Shown here: piece by piece, positions 61,467-64,000 of the stretch
How positions within the stretch are numbered: the first letter of the stretch is position 1
Layout of the letters: each line of letters starts with the position of its first letter
NCBI RefSeq assembly: GCF_002072155.1
Contig: NZ_BDIY01000023.1
Coordinates: forward strand, 1 to 64,000
Reading direction: 5' to 3'
DNA: 64,000 bases
From: Roseovarius sp. A-2
GTDB taxonomy: Bacteria > Pseudomonadota > Alphaproteobacteria > Rhodobacterales > Rhodobacteraceae
Position numbers and translations under genes: made by a program
The notes under the pieces: model-generated
The model's input: only the letters and a program-made list of their open reading frames with translations
Database searches by the model: none
What the model was told of the DNA's origin: nothing

Positions 61467-63943
61467 GTTGCGGCTGGACCGCGAATTTTGAACAGCTACA
61501 ATCATGGGCCGTGCGCAGTGCAGGGCTGTGGCGTTGCGGCTGGACCGCGAATTTTGAACAGCTACAATTCAACACGCCGCGAGCGGTTGAACTGAACCGT
61601 TGCGGCTGGACCGCGAATTTTGAACAGCTACAATGTGGTGCGGGTGCCGATCTTGGGGGCGGTGGTTGCGGCTGGACCGCGAATTTTGAACAGCTACAAT
61701 CGTTTTGGGTCGCTCTGTACCCCTGCCGCGGTTGCGGCTGGACCGCGAATTTTGAACAGCTACAATTTGAAACAGGTTCATCGACCCCAGCATTTGGTTG
61801 CGGCTGGACCGCGAATTTTGAACAGCTACAATCAAGATCATTGGCCCCGGTCACGAGCAAGGGTTGCGGCTGGACCGCGAATTTTGAACAGCTACAATCA
61901 AGATCATTGGCCCCGGTCACGAGCAAGGGTTGCGGCTGGACCGCGAATTTTGAACAGCTACAATCGGTAAACGCAATCTTCAATAACGTGATCAGTTGCG
62001 GCTGGACCGCGAATTTTGAACAGCTACAATATGTGGATCGAAACAACCACAGACACAGAAGTTGCGGCTGGACCGCGAATTTTGAACAGCTACAATACGG
62101 TCGGGCAGCGCCTGTATTCATCGCCCGTTGCGGCTGGACCGCGAATTTTGAACAGCTACAATAAGTCGCAACTGGTCCCGCTCGGCCTCTGCGTTGCGGC
62201 TGGACCGCGAATTTTGAACAGCTACAATCGAGGGTCTGCGGGCCAAGCGCGACAACGGGTTGCGGCTGGACCGCGAATTTTGAACAGCTACAATCTGGGA
62301 CAATATCAGCAACCGGGCGAAGCAGTTGCGGCTGGACCGCGAATTTTGAACAGCTACAATTTGTCAGACGCCGCAACGGTGGGGCGATCAGTTGCGGCTG
62401 GACCGCGAATTTTGAACAGCTACAATCTGCGTTTTTCTGTTCCGCCGGTGTAAATGGTTGCGGCTGGACCGCGAATTTTGAACAGCTACAATAGGCAAGG
62501 AAGATGACCGCTGGCTCTGGCCGTTGCGGCTGGACCGCGAATTTTGAACAGCTACAATACATACTTCAACGAGTACCTCGTGCCGGTCGTTGCGGCTGGA
62601 CCGCGAATTTTGAACAGCTACAATCCCGAAGACCGAGATTCACGCCCCGGTCCAGTTGCGGCTGGACCGCGAATTTTGAACAGCTACAATCGATCTGCGG
62701 CGTGTCCTGACCCCGACCGGGTTGCGGCTGGACCGCGAATTTTGAACAGCTACAATTCAACGCCAGCTTGTTGTCCGCGATGATGTGTTGCGGCTGGACC
62801 GCGAATTTTGAACAGCTACAATACCTTGCGCAACGCCTGGCGCGACAAGCCCGTTGCGGCTGGACCGCGAATTTTGAACAGCTACAATCCTTGCAAAGCA
62901 CGTCGCAGTTTTCGAGCGGTTGCGGCTGGACCGCGAATTTTGAACAGCTACAATTGATCCGATGGAATGGGTGATGCAGATTCAGTTGCGGCTGGACCGC
63001 GAATTTTGAACAGCTACAATCAGCGCCTCACTCTGGGGGCTACTGCGTCGGTTGCGGCTGGACCGCGAATTTTGAACAGCTACAATCACGCCCGAGTTGG
63101 CAAGATAGGTGCAGGGGTTGCGGCTGGACCGCGAATTTTGAACAGCTACAATTGTCGCTACGCTTTCAAAGGAGGTCGGTTAGTTGCGGCTGGACCGCGA
63201 ATTTTGAACAGCTACAATTATTATTATCCGTTCCCACTTCGAGAATTAGTTGCGGCTGGACCGCGAATTTTGAACAGCTACAATTTACAGCAAGACCAAC
63301 CCCGGCGAGCCTGCGTTGCGGCTGGACCGCGAATTTTGAACAGCTACAATCGCCAGTGAGATCGCGGCGCAGATGGAGGCGTTGCGGCTGGACCGCGAAT
63401 TTTGAACAGCTACAATCCTGCCGCCCTATGACATGGAGACCGACAAGTTGCGGCTGGACCGCGAATTTTGAACAGCTACAATCGCTCTGCGCCGCCGCTG
63501 CGCCCCCCGCGAGTTGCGGCTGGACCGCGAATTTTGAACAGCTACAATGACGGGTGGCTCGCGCCCGCCACGGCCAGCGTTGCGGCTGGACCGCGAATTT
63601 TGAACAGCTACAATCGGCGTGTCGCTGCCCGTGGGGGAAAATGGTTGCGGCTGGACCGCGAATTTTGAACAGCTACAATTCGCGCCACGGTCACGCGGCG
63701 CGGCTGGCAGTTGCGGCTGGACCGCGAATTTTGAACAGCTACAATGCATAATAACGCAAGGTCGTTTCCGTTTCGGTTGCGGCTGGACCGCGAATTTTGA
63801 ACAGCTACAATGCATCGCGCGCCACATGTTGCCCTCGGGCGGTTGCGGCTGGACCGCGAATTTTGAACAGCTACAATGCATGTGGTGGCGGTCAACAGCT
63901 GCATCGCGTTGCGGCTGGACCGCGAATTTTGAACAGCTACAAT
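61467..63943 (+). CRISPR. CRISPR array, 38 repeats, 37 spacers, type II-C-like
   Basis: There are 38 copies of a 36-base repeat that begins GTTGCGGCTGGACC and ends GAACAGCTACAAT. All copies read identical. Spacers are 30 bases except spacer 33 (63615-63643), which has 29. Spacers 6 and 7 (61833-61862 and 61899-61928) are the same. The repeat ends are inverted repeats (GTTGCGGCT versus AGCTACAAT, with wobbles), and the 3' end TACAAT could serve as a -10 box, as in Neisseria type II-C arrays. Repeat and spacer lengths also fit type II-C. No cas gene is in the window. Transcription on the plus strand is inferred from this similarity. Confidence 0.97.
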
Positions 63944-63946
63944 AGA

Positions 63947-63988
63947 CCTCCGGCTAAGTCCTTGTGAAGGAAGGGCTTAAACCGGGGG
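63947..63988. terminator. Stem-loop abutting the last CRISPR repeat
   Basis: CCTCCGG (63947-63953) pairs with CCGGGGG (63982-63988), TAAG (63955-63958) with CTTA (63976-63979), and TCCTT (63959-63963) with AAGGA (63967-63971). The loop is GTG and AGGG is bulged. It starts three bases after the array and is followed by CTATTGATCTTT at the edge. It may terminate array transcription, or be part of an RNA gene or regulatory element that continues to the right. Confidence 0.45.
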
Positions 63989-64000
63989 CTATTGATCTTT

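Noticed and set aside
61409..63945. Long open frames on both strands with repeated CGWTANFEQLQ and CSCSKFAVQPQ units
   Set aside because: They arise because repeat plus spacer is 66 bases. The repeated peptide is only the translated CRISPR repeat.
63944..64000. tracrRNA anti-repeat after the last repeat
   Set aside because: Neither strand of the tail contains a sequence complementary to the repeat; only a hairpin is seen.

Overview
The window looks like chromosomal DNA of a marine alphaproteobacterium of the Rhodobacteraceae (Roseobacter group). It is GC-rich and densely packed, with many 4-bp ATGA/GTGA gene overlaps. It carries a tripartite tricarboxylate transporter, three FAD/GcvT dimethylglycine-dehydrogenase-like genes, a DUF4167 gene, a very acidic Rhodobacterales-type protein, and a cobalamin-riboswitch corrinoid-uptake operon. 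Family assignments come from reading the proteins; no database search was possible.

Layout. 1-1009: a YeeE/YedE sulfur-transport pair followed by the start of an ETHE1/Blh-like hydrolase. 1148-5983: a TctCBA solute uptake system, with a divergent LysR regulator and a TauE/SafE permease. 5991-11448: an acyl-CoA ligase, gatB and a large acidic protein. 11598-13915: thiamine pyrophosphokinase and a multi-pass transporter. 13912-18971: a TetR regulator, its palindromic operator and a two-gene RND efflux pump. 18974-20643: panC and panB. 20838-27168: the first DMGDH-like gene, a GH25 lysozyme-like protein, a CMD protein, a DUF938 methyltransferase, an aldo/keto reductase and a divergent HisA paralog. 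27313-32003: fabF, mltG and rnr. 32172-40867: a probable N-methyl/one-carbon island with an XRE-cupin regulator, two LysE exporters, a GFA protein, two more DMGDH-like genes, a homocysteine S-methyltransferase and a decayed dehydrogenase. 41049-52130: housekeeping genes (dapD, M32 carboxypeptidase, ctaA, trmJ-like, DUF4167, prmC, prfA, zapA with a coiled-coil partner, tkt).

52174-61106 is accessory uptake and stress DNA. A lower-GC arsR-VOC pair sits between two near-identical terminator hairpins and has a 24-bp operator. Next is a cobalamin riboswitch controlling btuB-btuF-btuC-btuD-cbiZ-exbB-exbD-exbD-tonB. This single cluster encodes an outer-membrane receptor, its own energiser, an ABC importer and a corrinoid-remodelling enzyme.

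61156 to the right edge is the most interesting part. A truncated tRNA 3' end (probably tRNA-Leu, minus strand) is followed by lower-GC DNA and a CRISPR array of 38 identical 36-bp repeats and 37 spacers. Repeat length, 30-nt spacers and the terminal inverted repeat resemble type II-C systems. No cas gene lies in the window. A 15-nt minus-strand sequence touching the first repeat pairs with the 5' half of the repeat through 14 bp with one bulge, which makes it a candidate tracrRNA anti-repeat. A long stem-loop abuts the last repeat. Together these suggest a tRNA-integrated island carrying a type II-C-like CRISPR locus whose cas genes lie beyond the right edge.
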